From positions 25,869 through 89,868 of the forward strand of contig CAZDCD010000019.1 in assembly GCA_964503885.1 (NCBI GenBank): a stretch of 64,000 nucleotides of DNA, written 5' to 3'. The notes beneath the pieces were generated by a model that did not search any database, was not told the DNA's origin, and was given only the letters and a program-made list of their open reading frames with translations. Source of the stretch: CAZDCD01 sp964503885 (GTDB taxonomy: Bacteria > Bacteroidota > Bacteroidia > Bacteroidales > UBA10428). Position 1 is the first letter of the stretch. Every line of letters starts with the position of its first letter. The position numbers and the translations under genes are program-made. Below are positions 8,856-17,111 of this stretch, piece by piece.

Positions 8856-9166
8856 AAAACACCTTAAATATGCTGAATAATCTCAAAGATAAAAAATTGA
8901 ATCCATTTATTATCCACTAAAACCGAATTTATTTTTATTTTTATCAAGCCCCGTCAATTGAATCGGGCTGCAGTTTTCTGTTGTTCTTGCGGATCAATTA
9001 AACTATCCCTTGAAGGATAAGATAAAAATATTTATCATTAAACAGTATAAAATTAATACATTACGAATATTTAATGCATGAAAAAGTATCCTTATGGTTG
9101 AAGATTACGTAAGAAATAATACCTTTAGTACTGAAAAAGCAACGTTGTATTTCAAAGCTTCAGTTT
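8856..9166. other. intergenic region between Hpt and TPR genes
   Basis: 311 bases between divergent genes. It holds the Hpt-STAS promoter at 8884-8891 (minus strand) and a weak inverted repeat TATCC-CTTGAA-GGATA around 9004-9019. I find no convincing promoter for the plus-strand TPR gene and no RNA gene. Confidence 0.45.
8884..8891 (-). promoter_or_regulatory. -7 element for the Hpt-STAS operon
   Basis: On the minus strand this reads TATCTTTG, an exact TAnnTTTG match, 28 bases before the Hpt start codon. No clear -33 TTTG was found at the expected distance. Confidence 0.5.
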
Positions 9167-10219
9167 ATGAAAAACCTGATTATTCTTATTATTGCTTTTC
9201 TCTTTATTCTCCCTGCACATCCGCAGAATGTCGGTAATTTTAAAGTTAACAATAAAGATAAACTACAGGCAGAGCAAGCATACAATCTTGCAGTAGATAA
9301 GATCAAAAGTGAAGATTATTATTCAGCAATGGGTGACCTCGATAAAGCTATCCTGCTCAATCCCATGTTTGCCGAAGCCTATCTGCAGAGGGGGAAAGCA
9401 CAATATCAGCTCCATAACGAATATGCTGCTCTGGCAGATATCAGCCGTTCCATTGAGTGGAATACCACCTTGGGTGAAGCTTATTTTTGCAGGGCATTTG
9501 TCCAGCTTACACTCGATACCTCCCAGGTAAACATGTCCGATCTTGATATGGCCATTCAGTATGGGTATACCGATGCCCATGCCTTTTATTACAGGGGACT
9601 GCTAAAAGTGATCCGTAATGAGATCGAATCTTCCATTGCCGATTTTACAAGGGCTATCGAATCGAAACCGAACTTTGCCAAAGCATACCATGACCGAGGT
9701 ACCGCAAAGAAAATGTTGGGTGATAACCAGGGAGCGATCTACGATTACCGCATGGCGTTGAATTACGATCCCAAGATGGTTACAGCATACGATAATATGG
9801 GCAGTGCAAAGAAACTGATCGGTGATTTTCAGGGTGCTGTAAAGGACTATTCTCTGGCTATTGACATTGATTCCACTTTTTATATGGCATACAATAACAG
9901 GGGAGGAGCAAAAATTGTGCTGGGCGATTATGAAGGAGCCAGAACTGACTTTGAAAAAGCGCTTGAGCTGCATCCTGACTTTGTTAATGCCATTTCGAAT
10001 ATGGGCAATGTGGAAGCAAAAACAGGTGATTTTAATAAAGCAATTGAATATTATGACAAGGCAATTTCATTGAAACCCGACTTTGCCGCTGCATTCCTTA
10101 ACCGGGGACTGGCCAGGGAACTGTCAGGAGATTTGTCGGGCGCATGTTCAGACTGGAATATGGCCTATGAGATGGGAATTGAAGAGGCGGGTGAGTATAT
10201 CAAGGAATGTGATCAATAA
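9167..10219 (+). CDS. secreted tetratricopeptide-repeat protein
   Basis: This 350-residue protein starts with a signal peptide (MKNLIILIIAFLFILPAHPQ) and then consists almost wholly of about eight TPR units, with repeated cores such as AYHDRGTAKKMLGD, AYDNMGSAKKLIGD, AYNNRGGAKIVLGD and AFLNRGLARELSGD. TPRs form a helical scaffold for protein binding, here in the periplasm or on the envelope. It precedes the PorE-like gene by 17 bases and is cotranscribed with it, so it may work in the same envelope complex. No enzymatic domain is visible. Confidence 0.9.
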   Translation: MKNLIILIIAFLFILPAHPQNVGNFKVNNKDKLQAEQAYNLAVDKIKSEDYYSAMGDLDKAILLNPMFAEAYLQRGKAQYQLHNEYAALADISRSIEWNTTLGEAYFCRAFVQLTLDTSQVNMSDLDMAIQYGYTDAHAFYYRGLLKVIRNEIESSIADFTRAIESKPNFAKAYHDRGTAKKMLGDNQGAIYDYRMALNYDPKMVTAYDNMGSAKKLIGDFQGAVKDYSLAIDIDSTFYMAYNNRGGAKIVLGDYEGARTDFEKALELHPDFVNAISNMGNVEAKTGDFNKAIEYYDKAISLKPDFAAAFLNRGLARELSGDLSGACSDWNMAYEMGIEEAGEYIKECDQ

Positions 10220-10236
10220 TAAATACATTTTCATTT

Positions 10237-12315
10237 ATGAAGATCATCAGATTGTTTATTATTCTCGGATTTATTCTGGCGGTGGCTGGTGAGAACAGCC
10301 ATGCCCAGCAAATGCTGAAAATCAAACGCAGTGAATTTAAAATAATCGATGTGGGCTTTAAAGAAGCCTGGAGAGCTGTGAAAGAAGGGAATAAGCTTGT
10401 TGCTGCCGGTCAGGGAACCTATCGTGATGCCAGGAAAGAATACCTCAAAGCCTACCGGTATAATCCCAATAATCCCGAACTCAATTACATGATCGGAATA
10501 TGTTACCTGTATACAGATGACAAATTCGAGTCGATCAAATACCTGAAAAAAGCATTTAAAGCCGAACCGGATGTATCGGAAGACATCCGGCTTATGCTCG
10601 GCAGGGCATACCACCTTGTTCTTGATTTTGATAATGCTATGCTTGAATACGGGGAATATTTACAGACCCTGACCCCGAAGGAACTTCCGTCCATAAAGCC
10701 GGGCATTGATATACTGATTGCAGAATGCAGAAACGGAAAAGACCTGGTTGCGGAACCAAAACGCCTGGTAGTGCTGAACCCTGGTAAAGCCATTAATTCG
10801 GAATACGACGATTACAATCCGGTGATCCCGGTTGATCAGACCATGATGTATTATACATCGAGAAGGATGCATGATGAAAAAAGCCCGAGAAATCCTTTTG
10901 ACAATAAGTTTTATGAAGATGTTTACGTATCGGTGAATTCCGGCGGTGAATGGAGGCCTTCTGAACGATTTGATGTGAAAATAAACAAGAAAAAGAACAA
11001 GGAAAACAATGCTGCAGTGGGTATCGGCAAGGATAATAAAGAAATTTATCTATATATTGGCAGATCAAATTCCGGGGATATCTATAAAAGCACATTTAAG
11101 GACGGGAAATGGACATCGCCAAGACCCTTATCTGGCAGGATCAATTCAAAATACAGGGAAACATCGTTATGTTTTTCATCGGATGGCAGAACAATGTACT
11201 TCATTTCGAACGATCCCAAAACATCAAATGGAGGAGCAGATATTTATGTAAGCCGTTTGGATGAAAAGGGAAAATGGCAGCTCCCGAAAAATATGGGACC
11301 TGTAGTTAATTCCAGCGCCGATGATGTAGCCGTAAGCATTTCAGCCAACGATAGTGTGTTATATTTCAGTTCCAAAGGTCATAAATCCATGGGAGGTTTT
11401 GATGTATTTAGGACTTCACTGAGCGAAACAGGATTGTGGTCTGTTCCTGAGAATATGGGCTATCCGATAAATACACCAGATGATGATGTATTTTTTGTGG
11501 CAATGCCTGACTACCGGACCGCCTATTATTCCACCATACGTGAAAGCGGATTGGGAGGCAAAGATATTTTTAAGATAATATTTCTCGGTGAGGAAAAAGA
11601 AATGCTGCAAAGCGATGAAAATGTGCCCCTCATAGGGTTAGTTCCTCCCTACGACAACATTTTCTTTACAGTCCCCGAAAAACTCGAAGTGGATACATCG
11701 CTTACCATGGTTGGCCGGATCACCGACAGCGAAAACAACAAAGGGATTATGGCTAAGATGGATATCATAGATGTGGATGTGAGCAAGGTTGTGGCCACGG
11801 CATTATCCGACACAGGCGGATATTACAAGATCAAAATACCCCTGCCGAAACAATACGGTGTGGAAATTGTGGCAAAAGGCTACCTGCTGTATCTCGATGC
11901 GGTCGATCTCAAAAACGAATCATTCAGGCAGGATATAATCAGGGATTTCAAACTCGAACGGGTTGAAGTTGGGGCCAAAGTGATCCTTAAGAATATTTTC
12001 TTTGAATTTGGAAAGGCCACACTTAAGCCCAAATCATATGCAGAGCTCGACAACGTGGTCAAGCTGCTTCAGAATAATGAAGGAGTAAGGCTGGAAATAT
12101 CTGGACATACCGATAATATAGGTTCACTCAGGACCAACATGAAATTGTCGGAAGAACGTGCCAAGGCGGTCGTGGAATACCTGATCAGCAAAGGAATCAG
12201 CTCATCACGGCTCGAATTCAAAGGCTATGCTTACACACAGCCGATAGCGCCAAATACTACAGAGGCCGGCCGCGCACTTAACCGGAGAGTAGAGTTTAAG
12301 GTGCTGAGTAAATAG
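10237..12315 (+). CDS. PorE-like TPR-PD40-CRD-OmpA envelope protein
   Basis: A 692-residue exported protein (signal peptide to about 24). The domain order is short TPR (about 60-140), a WD40/PD40 beta-propeller with repeats such as YYTSRRMHD, YFISNDPKTSNGGADIYVS and YFSSKGHKSMGGFDVF, a carboxypeptidase-regulatory-like domain (about 485-575) and a C-terminal OmpA peptidoglycan-binding domain (SGHTDNIGSLRTNMKLSEERA, ending ALNRRVEFKV). This is the architecture of PorE, which anchors the type IX secretion machinery to peptidoglycan. Bacteroidota encode several paralogues with this layout, so assignment to the secretion system itself is an inference. A good terminator follows at 12341-12368. Confidence 0.88.
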   Translation: MKIIRLFIILGFILAVAGENSHAQQMLKIKRSEFKIIDVGFKEAWRAVKEGNKLVAAGQGTYRDARKEYLKAYRYNPNNPELNYMIGICYLYTDDKFESIKYLKKAFKAEPDVSEDIRLMLGRAYHLVLDFDNAMLEYGEYLQTLTPKELPSIKPGIDILIAECRNGKDLVAEPKRLVVLNPGKAINSEYDDYNPVIPVDQTMMYYTSRRMHDEKSPRNPFDNKFYEDVYVSVNSGGEWRPSERFDVKINKKKNKENNAAVGIGKDNKEIYLYIGRSNSGDIYKSTFKDGKWTSPRPLSGRINSKYRETSLCFSSDGRTMYFISNDPKTSNGGADIYVSRLDEKGKWQLPKNMGPVVNSSADDVAVSISANDSVLYFSSKGHKSMGGFDVFRTSLSETGLWSVPENMGYPINTPDDDVFFVAMPDYRTAYYSTIRESGLGGKDIFKIIFLGEEKEMLQSDENVPLIGLVPPYDNIFFTVPEKLEVDTSLTMVGRITDSENNKGIMAKMDIIDVDVSKVVATALSDTGGYYKIKIPLPKQYGVEIVAKGYLLYLDAVDLKNESFRQDIIRDFKLERVEVGAKVILKNIFFEFGKATLKPKSYAELDNVVKLLQNNEGVRLEISGHTDNIGSLRTNMKLSEERAKAVVEYLISKGISSSRLEFKGYAYTQPIAPNTTEAGRALNRRVEFKVLSK

Positions 12316-12340
12316 GAAATAACCAAACCGGATACAATGA

Positions 12341-12368
12341 AAGTCCTGCAATGTGCAGGACTTTTTTT
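12341..12368 (+). terminator. intrinsic terminator after the PorE-like gene
   Basis: A perfect 10-bp stem (AAGTCCTGCA / TGCAGGACTT) with a 3-base ATG loop ends in seven T residues, 26 bases after the stop codon. This is a textbook rho-independent terminator for the TPR-PorE-like operon. Confidence 0.9.
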
Positions 12369-12457
12369 AAAAATCTGAATTTAACAATAGATTTCGATGG
12401 GTAGGTAGTGAAATACCTCAAAAGTATACAATAAAGAGGCTTGTGAACCGCTCCGTA

Positions 12458-13216
12458 TTATCTTTGGTAACTGAGCAGTTCATCTGCACTCCAGGTCCCG
12501 TCGATTTTTTCTTCGTACCTGACAAAAATATGCGGCTCGGCCACTGTAAAATAAAGATAGTACTTGTCTGTAGCAAATAACGATTGCCAGCCACCTACTG
12601 ATAACTCAAGGACATAACATTCAAATGTTCCTGATTTTACAGCTACAGTTTTTTTCCCTTTATTAACGAGGTTCATGTTCAAAACGCCTCCGTACTGATA
12701 TATATACGATTTGAATGAAACACTATTACCTGTCTTAAACGGGAAGCCCCGGAATGAAAAATAAAAAGCCAGGGGAGAATATATATTCGTTTCATGGGTG
12801 ATAAATGTCTTGTTTATCCCTTTCTCGGCATTGTAAAATTTAACCGTATCACCTGATTTTTCATAAGACTGAATAACGGTATTGGTCCTGAGGTCGGTTC
12901 TTTTTTCTGAAATGGTGGTCAGATCGGTATACCTGACTTTTATTGTATTCAGGAATAAGTCACCTTCCTTAACGTGGACCATATAATATTTTAAATGGTT
13001 TTGCACAATGAGCATAATATCGATTTGGGTCGTAACGCGACCGATTTTCGGATCAACCAGTTCATAAATTTCAAAAGATTCTGAACCGGGCAGCCCGGGA
13101 TTCTTAAAAACAGGCTGAGCCAGGCAGTTGAATAAGTTCAATATCAGAAAATAAAGTATAATTGTAGTTTTCAAAAATTTGCCCCTCCATATATAGATGA
13201 AATGCAGTGTATTCAT
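12458..13216 (-). CDS. secreted DUF3108-like protein
   Basis: A 252-residue exported protein; the hydrophobic stretch TIILYFLILNLFNCLAQ followed by PVFKNPG is a signal peptide. The remainder is beta-strand-rich, with KGKKTVAVKSGTFECYVLEL and a C-terminal FVRYEEKIDGTWSADELLSY, resembling DUF3108-type lipid-binding-like beta sandwiches in the periplasm. The first ATG (13216) gives a long N-region; a later non-ATG start is possible. It is convergent with the PorE-like gene. Function is unknown, and the family link is tentative. Confidence 0.7.
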   Translation of the reverse strand: MNTLHFIYIWRGKFLKTTIILYFLILNLFNCLAQPVFKNPGLPGSESFEIYELVDPKIGRVTTQIDIMLIVQNHLKYYMVHVKEGDLFLNTIKVRYTDLTTISEKRTDLRTNTVIQSYEKSGDTVKFYNAEKGINKTFITHETNIYSPLAFYFSFRGFPFKTGNSVSFKSYIYQYGGVLNMNLVNKGKKTVAVKSGTFECYVLELSVGGWQSLFATDKYYLYFTVAEPHIFVRYEEKIDGTWSADELLSYQR

Positions 13217-13450
13217 AGAATTATATCATATAACAAAAAAACGGCTGAAAAGTAAGTTGATTTTTCCCATTAAGATAATGAAATTTTATCGGACAGTAGA
13301 GATTTATAATAGTGATGCTGTAAGTCCACCCCCGCCAGCGGGAAATAAAAACTCTTTTGCAGATTCTCGCAGAGGCCTCTCAGAAAGTAAAAGTATGTTC
13401 TTCTTTTGTCCTGAATCTAATATTCAACTTCCTGTATTTTAACCGATTAC

Positions 13451-13470
13451 TAATCAGCGATTGCTGATTA
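13451..13470. other. perfect 8-bp hairpin downstream of mnmA
   Basis: TAATCAGC-GATT-GCTGATTA forms a perfect stem-loop 46 bases past the mnmA stop (minus-strand transcription). No T tract follows on either strand, so it may stabilise the mRNA end or be a weak, factor-dependent terminator. Confidence 0.35.
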
Positions 13471-13515
13471 TTCCCCATGTCAATCCAGCATCCAGTAACC
13501 AGCACCAAGCACCGT

Positions 13516-14715
13516 CTAGCTTATTACTCCCGATCCGATAAGCTCTTCCCCATCATACCAGGCTGCAAACTGCCCGGGGGTGATACCACGCTGTAATTTG
13601 TCAAAAACGATATACAATCCGTTTTCCCGCAAAAATAACCTGGCTTTCTGCAGCGCCTGCCTGTACCGTATCCTTACCAGGTATCTGCGTTCTTCACCGG
13701 GTTTCATGGCCAGGTCGGTCCTCAGCCAGTGAACTTCCGGTTGAGCTATAAATAATCCGTAACCGAACAAGCCCGGATGATCCTTACCATTTCCGGTATA
13801 TACGATATTATGTTTGACATCTGTTCCAATAACAAACGATTGTTCCGGCCTGCCGCCAATGTTCAGTCCCTTGTTTTGTCCGATGGTATAAAAATGTGCG
13901 CCATTATGGGTACCGATATCCAGGCCGTCTTCAGGACTATAGCGGAACGGGTCCGACAATTTTTCGAGATCCTCATTGCCAAGGGCATGATCATGCTGAA
14001 CCTGCCGGTATAACTCATATTGTTTCAGATCTTTCGGTATTTCCACAATAATGCCTTTCTTTGTTTTCAGCTTTTGCTGAAGAAATTCGGGCAGACTGAC
14101 TTTCCCCACAAAACATATTCCCTGTGAGTCTTTTTTTCCGGCAGTCGCAAGTCCCTGTTCACGGGCAAGCTCCCTTACTTCAGGTTTGCGCATGGTTCCT
14201 ATAGGAAACAGCACATTGCTTATCTGATCCTGTGAAAGCTGACACAGAAAATAACTCTGGTCTTTATTGGTATCAATACCACTCAGCAACCTGAATAGTA
14301 TTCCGTCATCTTTTTCTACAGTCTCTTGCCTGCAATAATGGCCGGTAGCAATGAAATCAGCATCATATCCGAGTGCTGCCTTACTGAATAGGTCAAACTT
14401 AATTTCGCGGTTGCACAATACATCGGGATTCGGCGTCCTTCCCCTGCGGTATTCCGAAAACATGTAATCCACAACCCTTTTGCGGTATTCTTCGCTGAAA
14501 TCAATGGTGTGAAACGGTATATCCAGTTTACGCGCAACCAGTTCGGCAAACACCAGATCATCGTTCCACGGACAATCTCCCGACAGGGTGCCGGCTGTTT
14601 CATGCCAGTTTATCATGAACAGGCCTATCACATCATACCCCTGATTCTTCAGCAGGTATGCTGCAACACTGGAATCAACTCCTCCCGATAATCCGACTAC
14701 AACTCTTTTTTTCAT
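13516..14715 (-). CDS. mnmA: tRNA-specific 2-thiouridylase MnmA
   Basis: With the ATG at 14715 the protein has 399 residues and begins MKKRVVVGLSGGVDSS. It adenylates and thiolates U34 in the anticodons of tRNA-Lys, Glu and Gln. The PP-loop SGGVDSS (10-16) binds ATP. Cys101 (PDVLCNRE) and Cys201 (SQGICFVG) are the catalytic pair, at nearly the same positions as in E. coli. The frame remains open to an ATG at 14793, but a promoter-like -7 element at 14739-14746 lies inside that extension, which favours 14715. It is monocistronic and divergent from the following envelope gene. Confidence 0.95.
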   Translation of the reverse strand: MKKRVVVGLSGGVDSSVAAYLLKNQGYDVIGLFMINWHETAGTLSGDCPWNDDLVFAELVARKLDIPFHTIDFSEEYRKRVVDYMFSEYRRGRTPNPDVLCNREIKFDLFSKAALGYDADFIATGHYCRQETVEKDDGILFRLLSGIDTNKDQSYFLCQLSQDQISNVLFPIGTMRKPEVRELAREQGLATAGKKDSQGICFVGKVSLPEFLQQKLKTKKGIIVEIPKDLKQYELYRQVQHDHALGNEDLEKLSDPFRYSPEDGLDIGTHNGAHFYTIGQNKGLNIGGRPEQSFVIGTDVKHNIVYTGNGKDHPGLFGYGLFIAQPEVHWLRTDLAMKPGEERRYLVRIRYRQALQKARLFLRENGLYIVFDKLQRGITPGQFAAWYDGEELIGSGVIS

Positions 14716-14738
14716 GATCCTGTAAGTACCCCGGGGTG

Positions 14739-14746
14739 CAAAAGTA
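14739..14746 (-). promoter_or_regulatory. -7 element for mnmA
   Basis: The minus strand reads TACTTTTG, an exact TAnnTTTG match, 23 bases before the ATG at 14715. It decides against the upstream start at 14793. No clear -33 element was found. Confidence 0.5.
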
Positions 14747-14984
14747 TGAAAAACAGATGAAGATTCCGTATCCGGTTGGTTCGGATCATTCAAATTTTAA
14801 CAGGTATTGTCATGATAAGGATTAGAATTTTCAATCTTGATTCGTGCAGATCCCGCAGAATGAGAATGGTATGAAAACTGCTTTAAAGCAATTCGGTATT
14901 GATTGGAAGCTACGCAACTAAACAGGTTGGATTTTCATCTCTATGGATGACACTATCCATTATTTACCAAAACTTATGAATACT

Positions 14985-15974
14985 ATGAAACCTTTCAGAA
15001 CAATCTTTTCAGTTACTTACTTTTTGCTGATGGTATGCCTGAATTCCGGTTTTTCCCAGGATTCTGCCTCGGAAAAAATGCAATTGCTCGACCTGAAATT
15101 ACAACTCATTGACTCAAAACTCGACCTGCTCGATTCAAAAATCAAGCTGTGGGAAACCAAGCCAGGGGAGCTTGATCAACAGCTCAGTGAGCTGAATAAT
15201 AAAATAAACAGGCTAGCCTTTGATCCCGATGCATTTAATGTAAAATTCAGGCTAATCGATTCAATGCTTCTGGAACAGAAAAGACTGATGGAAGAAAGAG
15301 CATTGCTCCGCAATCAGCTTACCGCACAGAAGTATATTTCGTATGATTCCATCGTATATAAACCGCGAAAATATACCATTGCAATCAACCCGATAAGGGT
15401 ATTTGAAGGGACACTCGAAATATCCGTTGAACGGGTGATCAACAGCAGGAACACATTTGAAATATCAGGTATGGCAACCTATGTATCAAAATCGGGGATA
15501 ACGAATTACTATTTGAGGAACCAAAGCCTTGAATATTATAATTCGTCACTAAGTGCATATGATCCCTATGAGAGCGATAATATTGCAGGGATTGGCAGCA
15601 CGCTTCAGTGGAAGAATTACCTGTTGCCGGGGATCAATCCAAGGTATACCGTGCTCAAAGGTTTGTATGCCGCACCGTATATGATGTACCGCAGGATATG
15701 GATCTCAGGCCTCGACATGCAGTATATTGAAGAAGTAGATGCATGGCAGGATGTTGAGATTGTCCAAAAGCTGAATGTATTAGCCGGAGGTGTTATTATC
15801 GGCTGGCAATTTCCTGTTGCCAGGGTGCTGTCGGCAGATGTATTTATCGGAAGTGTGATCAGGCTTAGCCATTATGACGGCGAAAGCGGGCTCTCCAAAT
15901 ACAAACCATGGGAAAACATCGATTATTCGGGAGTTTTACCCAGGGCGGGAGTGAAAATAGGGATCCTGAAATAA
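14985..15974 (+). CDS. exported coiled-coil plus putative outer-membrane protein
   Basis: From the ATG at 14985 the protein has a signal peptide (IFSVTYFLLMVCLNSGFSQ); in-frame ATGs at 14943 and 14976 are alternatives. After it comes a coiled coil with repeated LLDLKLQLIDSKLDLLDSK units, then a second helical segment, and from about residue 125 a beta-rich region (INPIRVFEGTLEISVERVI) that looks like outer-membrane barrel strands. It ends in a hydrophobic-patterned VLPRAGVKIGILK. No family is recognised. It is convergent with qmoC, only 9 bases from its stop, with no terminator between them. Confidence 0.7.
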   Translation: MKPFRTIFSVTYFLLMVCLNSGFSQDSASEKMQLLDLKLQLIDSKLDLLDSKIKLWETKPGELDQQLSELNNKINRLAFDPDAFNVKFRLIDSMLLEQKRLMEERALLRNQLTAQKYISYDSIVYKPRKYTIAINPIRVFEGTLEISVERVINSRNTFEISGMATYVSKSGITNYYLRNQSLEYYNSSLSAYDPYESDNIAGIGSTLQWKNYLLPGINPRYTVLKGLYAAPYMMYRRIWISGLDMQYIEEVDAWQDVEIVQKLNVLAGGVIIGWQFPVARVLSADVFIGSVIRLSHYDGESGLSKYKPWENIDYSGVLPRAGVKIGILK

Positions 15975-15983
15975 GAATGGAAC

Positions 15984-17069
15984 TCACGCTGACCGTGTTT
16001 TAATAAAAACCAGTGCGGCAATCCTGTAAATAAAATGTCCGAATTTGGTATATGGCGCATAGATCACGATAAACCACACGAGTACAAGGTGAAAGAAATA
16101 AATATGATACGCTGACGACCAGTTCAGAAACCTGGCTGCTTCTACCACCACCCCTGAGACGGTAAGCAGCAGCAGGGAAATAAGGAACAGCCAGTCGCTG
16201 TATGTGCTTTTACCGTACTCATTTTTATGGAACAGGCGGTTAACGATCATGATTCCGAGGCCGGTAGCAAGCATTATGGCGGATAAGTTACCTGCAACTT
16301 TGAAAGGATTCCGGAACGTTAGCGGATATCTTCCGGTAATGGCAGCAAAGATCGCATAAAGGGTTACCGCAAGAAGCATGATGAATCCGTAAAAAACCAG
16401 TATATGGGCAAGTTTTCTGGATTTCTGTGTTTCGCAGCCGGAAAAATTCGTATGCAATATAATGTCTTTTCTCAGGGCTATAAGGCTTTTCAGAATGCCG
16501 CTCTTCTTTGCGGGTTCCGGAAGTTGTTTTTTGAGGTTCTTCCTGTACCTCAGCAGGCCCGAAAAAGTAAAACTTACGATCAGGAACGTAATGGCAGTGA
16601 ACGAACCGTTCAGCCAGGCATGGGGAAAGAATTTCGAATAATTTACGGGACCTTCGGGGATACTGAATGTTCCGGCTGAAAGTATGATCAGTGATATAAT
16701 TAGAACAGGGATAAGGATGGCAACTGGCAACAGGGCCGGGTTGTTCAGGATCTTTCCAAGGAATTTTGGCCGGGCATAATACAGGTATGTATTGTTTCTC
16801 ACTGAGGCAAGCACATCGGCAGGTTTCACACCTCTCGGGCACCAGGCTGAACAGTCGCCGCACTGGTGGCATAGCCAGATATCGGGACTGGCCATTAACT
16901 TTTCCCTGAGTCCCCAGCCAGCCCAGATCATTTCTTTGCGCGGAAAGGGCCTGTCTTCCGGTGACAATGAACATACCACAGAGCAGTTGCCGCACTGCAT
17001 GCATTCTTTCAGGTCGGGACTTGTTTTAATCAGTGTTCTGATAAATCCGGTATCGGGTTGGATCAACAT
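15984..17069 (-). CDS. qmoC: QmoC, membrane subunit of the quinone-interacting oxidoreductase
   Basis: A 361-residue fusion of a HdrC-like ferredoxin domain and a NarI-like cytochrome b membrane domain. Two [4Fe-4S] motifs are visible: Cys23, 26, 29, 33 and Cys67, 70, 73, 77 (LCHQCGDCSAWCPRG). From about residue 110 there are five or six membrane helices carrying histidines suited to heme b. QmoC anchors the Qmo complex and exchanges electrons with menaquinone, linking it to APS reductase. It is the last gene of aprBA-qmoABC, 42 bases after qmoB. The length is close to the family norm. Confidence 0.94.
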   Translation of the reverse strand: MLIQPDTGFIRTLIKTSPDLKECMQCGNCSVVCSLSPEDRPFPRKEMIWAGWGLREKLMASPDIWLCHQCGDCSAWCPRGVKPADVLASVRNNTYLYYARPKFLGKILNNPALLPVAILIPVLIISLIILSAGTFSIPEGPVNYSKFFPHAWLNGSFTAITFLIVSFTFSGLLRYRKNLKKQLPEPAKKSGILKSLIALRKDIILHTNFSGCETQKSRKLAHILVFYGFIMLLAVTLYAIFAAITGRYPLTFRNPFKVAGNLSAIMLATGLGIMIVNRLFHKNEYGKSTYSDWLFLISLLLLTVSGVVVEAARFLNWSSAYHIYFFHLVLVWFIVIYAPYTKFGHFIYRIAALVFIKTRSA

Positions 17070-17111
17070 TTTCAGATATATTTTAAATTCACAGCCATCC
17101 TAAATCTATGG

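Noticed and set aside
14716..14793. Upstream start for MnmA
   Set aside because: The extension is not conserved, and a -7 promoter element lies within it.
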